Below, piece after piece: positions 4,929 through 6,328 of a DNA stretch of 6,328 bases (position 1 is the first letter of the stretch; each line of letters starts with the position of its first letter). Made by a program: the position numbers and the translations under genes. The DNA is from Thermoplasmata archaeon. Its GTDB lineage: Archaea; Thermoplasmatota; E2; DHVEG-1; B18-G2. Location of the stretch: positions 1 through 6,328 of the forward strand of contig JAGGWT010000096.1 in assembly GCA_021163455.1 (NCBI GenBank). Reading direction: 5' to 3'. The notes below the pieces were generated by a model. The model ran no database searches and had not been told where the DNA came from. It saw only the letters and a program-made list of their open reading frames with translations.

Positions 4929-6173
4929 GTGGGGGTGAACCACATTAAAGTTAAATTCATAGTTACCCTGCTGACAGTAACGCTCATCTTAATCCCACTT
5001 TGTTTCATTGCGGATGCAGAGGAACAGGCGGATGCTGAGGAAAATCTGTGGGTGGTTGGAGACATACCTGAAATAAAAATTGGCGAAGATACTCTTATAA
5101 ATCTTTCTTTTGAGGATTACACGGGTATAAATTACACCTATCTAACAAATTACTTTAAGAAGAATCCAATCGCATCCTTTATATTTGGTTACATTTACAT
5201 TCCTGCGGTCTTCGGTCCAAGAATTGGTATGGAAACTTTCCAGGAATTTTATTGCCTCCATTCGATAGAGTTTCATGCATATATTGAGGGAAATGTAACA
5301 GGATGGCATGCTATTGTTGAACCATCCCTAATAACTGGTTCAACAGCAGGACACAAGGCAAACCTGACCCTGAAAGTAAGAGTTGACGGTCCCACGGTAC
5401 ATCCCATGGCAAATGTTGTTATAAAAGTTGTCAGAAAAGGAAAGGGTGGAGCTGTTCTGGGTGTTAGCTATCACAAAATATCGTTGAAGGCCGAACACAT
5501 TTATCTCCTTGATCTGAAGCCTCTCAAAAGCGTTGTGGAGACTTTACCGGGTTCCACTTTATCCATACCAGTAGAAATAACAAACAGAGGTAATTACATC
5601 GAAACATACAGAATATCGGTTGATGGTGACGGCGTCGCCAGCCTGTTTGGAAGTCAACTGCTCACGATTAATCCCGGGGAAACCATAAAGACAAACATTC
5701 AGATCTACACTCCTTTCAGCCCGTTTGATCTGGGAACAGCGAGAAAGGTGGAGATAAAGGCTTACCCTCTCAGTTCTCCTGAAAATGTGTTCACAGCAGG
5801 CATATCCGTGGTTACAAGGGGGGCTCCTCTCCAATTTATTCCCGTTCTGATACTGATAATCATTCTGCTGGTTCTTCTTGTTAAACTTATGGTAGAGATA
5901 AGCAGAGCATACGGCAAACCCAGAGAAAAGGAGTCAAAGAATTTTGCATTCAAGCTTAAAGAATCCTTTGGACGGATATTTTCATCCAGAAAAATTGGTG
6001 CTAAGAAGCATGAAGTTGTGAGAAGCGAGGAAAGGACCAAAGAAAAAGATTTGCAACCCTCCAGCGATAACCTTTCAGATGCTTCTCCGTCAAAGCCCAG
6101 AAATCTGAAAAAACTGGTGTCGAAGATAAAGAGGGAGGAGATGAAACAGAAGAGAAAATTTGAAAAACTATGA
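4929..6173 (+). CDS. Secreted, membrane-anchored beta-sandwich protein with basic tail
   Basis: No named family was recognised. The longest frame gives 414 residues from GTG 4929. The signal peptide covers roughly residues 6-30 (KVKFIVTLLTVTL, cut near ADAEE). The ectodomain (31-300) holds four N-glycosylation sequons at N58, N68, N122 and N145, a hydrophobic stretch at about 80-98, and a NEW3/CARDB-like domain at 193-290 (STLSIPVEITNRGNYIETY, then LTINPGETIKTNIQIYTP). A membrane helix lies at 302-322. The cytoplasmic tail (323-414) carries about 28 Lys/Arg against 14 Asp/Glu and ends in a likely helical KLVSKIKREEMKQKRKF. Domain order matches the upstream gene, suggesting old tandem duplication. 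The start is uncertain: GTG 4929 and GTG 4935 lack a preceding ribosome binding site, whereas GGGGGTGA at 4931-4938 sits five bases before an in-frame ATT at 4944. The stop lies 16 bases before the next probable start. Confidence 0.87.
   Translation: MGVNHIKVKFIVTLLTVTLILIPLCFIADAEEQADAEENLWVVGDIPEIKIGEDTLINLSFEDYTGINYTYLTNYFKKNPIASFIFGYIYIPAVFGPRIGMETFQEFYCLHSIEFHAYIEGNVTGWHAIVEPSLITGSTAGHKANLTLKVRVDGPTVHPMANVVIKVVRKGKGGAVLGVSYHKISLKAEHIYLLDLKPLKSVVETLPGSTLSIPVEITNRGNYIETYRISVDGDGVASLFGSQLLTINPGETIKTNIQIYTPFSPFDLGTARKVEIKAYPLSSPENVFTAGISVVTRGAPLQFIPVLILIIILLVLLVKLMVEISRAYGKPREKESKNFAFKLKESFGRIFSSRKIGAKKHEVVRSEERTKEKDLQPSSDNLSDASPSKPRNLKKLVSKIKREEMKQKRKFEKL
4931..4938 (+). promoter_or_regulatory. 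Shine-Dalgarno-like site inside the apparent 5' end of the tail-bearing gene
   Basis: GGGGGTGA differs from the ideal GGAGGTGA by one base that can still pair as G-U. It lies after the GTG at 4929, covers the GTG at 4935, and is five bases before the in-frame ATT at 4944. It suggests translation begins at ATT 4944, giving a cleaner signal peptide. Confidence 0.45.
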
Positions 6174-6189
6174 CCACATCTATCATAAC

Positions 6190-6328
6190 GTGAAGAGGGG
6201 TAGAATAAAACTGTTGGGTATAGTTGTTTTCGTGATTCTTTTCACATCAATCGCTGGATGTTTCGGACAGGGCGATTCTGATGGAGACGGATTGAGCGAT
6301 GGGATAGAAACAGCAGGATGGGATGTGA
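6190..6328 (+). CDS. Lipoprotein with thrombospondin-3-like Ca-binding repeat, N-terminal part
   Basis: The frame is open to the right edge; 46 residues are visible. KRGRIK, then LLGIVVFVILFTS, forms a signal peptide ending in the lipobox IAGC, with C24 as the probable lipid-anchored residue. The segment after it, GDSDGDGLSDGIE (about 28-40), is a thrombospondin type 3-like motif with Asp residues spaced as calcium ligands, common in large archaeal surface proteins. The GTG at 6190 is taken as start because it gives a compact signal peptide; it has no clear ribosome binding site. A TTG at 6160 in the same frame, overlapping the previous gene by 14 bases, is the alternative. It follows the two membrane-anchored beta-sandwich genes closely and likely belongs to the same surface operon. 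The function of the mature protein lies outside the window. Confidence 0.75.
   Translation, partial: MKRGRIKLLGIVVFVILFTSIAGCFGQGDSDGDGLSDGIETAGWDV

Noticed and set aside
6170..6193. ATG overlapping the stop codon of the tail-bearing gene (ATGA)
   Set aside because: Its frame stops after seven codons; the lipoprotein is read in another frame from GTG 6190 or TTG 6160.
1..6328. CRISPR array, tRNA, rRNA, insertion sequence or attachment site
   Set aside because: No regularly spaced repeats, cloverleaf-like segments, transposase motifs or terminal inverted repeats were seen by reading both strands.

Overview
This window reads as a piece of an archaeal chromosome, most likely euryarchaeal; a Thermoplasmatota-like lineage is my best guess from the gene set, but it is not proven by anything here. 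The archaeal evidence is a deoxyhypusine synthase, an MfnA-type decarboxylase, an archaeal-type hypoxanthine/guanine phosphoribosyltransferase, a DUF2116-like zinc-ribbon membrane protein, a stand-alone PRC-barrel protein, and archaeal TATA boxes. Many TATA boxes lie about 22-26 bases before a start codon, as expected of leaderless mRNAs, while genes inside operons carry strong GGAGG-type ribosome binding sites. No rRNA, tRNA, CRISPR array or transposon was seen.

Layout. Bases 1-1086, minus strand: a MEMO-family protein followed after 13 bases by the start of deoxyhypusine synthase, which runs off the left edge. Bases 1087-1361: a divergent promoter region and a short, well-signalled 52-residue gene of unknown function on the plus strand. 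Bases 1362-3305, minus strand: an mfnA-hpt pair joined by a 4-base start/stop overlap, then a small zinc-ribbon membrane protein that appears to have its own promoter and whose stop codon directly abuts that of the 52-residue gene. Bases 3424-3762, plus strand: a PRC-barrel protein with an acidic tail, divergent from mfnA.

Bases 3763-6328, plus strand, are the accessory-looking part. Two consecutive genes encode signal-peptide, beta-sandwich ectodomain, single-membrane-helix proteins that look like strongly diverged tandem paralogs; the second has a 92-residue, very basic cytoplasmic tail. A third gene, cut by the right edge, begins with a lipobox and an Asp-rich thrombospondin-type-3-like calcium motif. 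Together they form a probable cell-surface operon of unknown function, the best candidate here for an undescribed system. Its upstream region holds two TATA-like elements, a perfect 8-bp palindrome over the first, and a possible 25-codon upstream ORF.

The left two thirds is housekeeping: eIF5A hypusination, purine salvage, beta-alanine (CoA) or tyramine supply, and possibly cell division. The right third is cell envelope.
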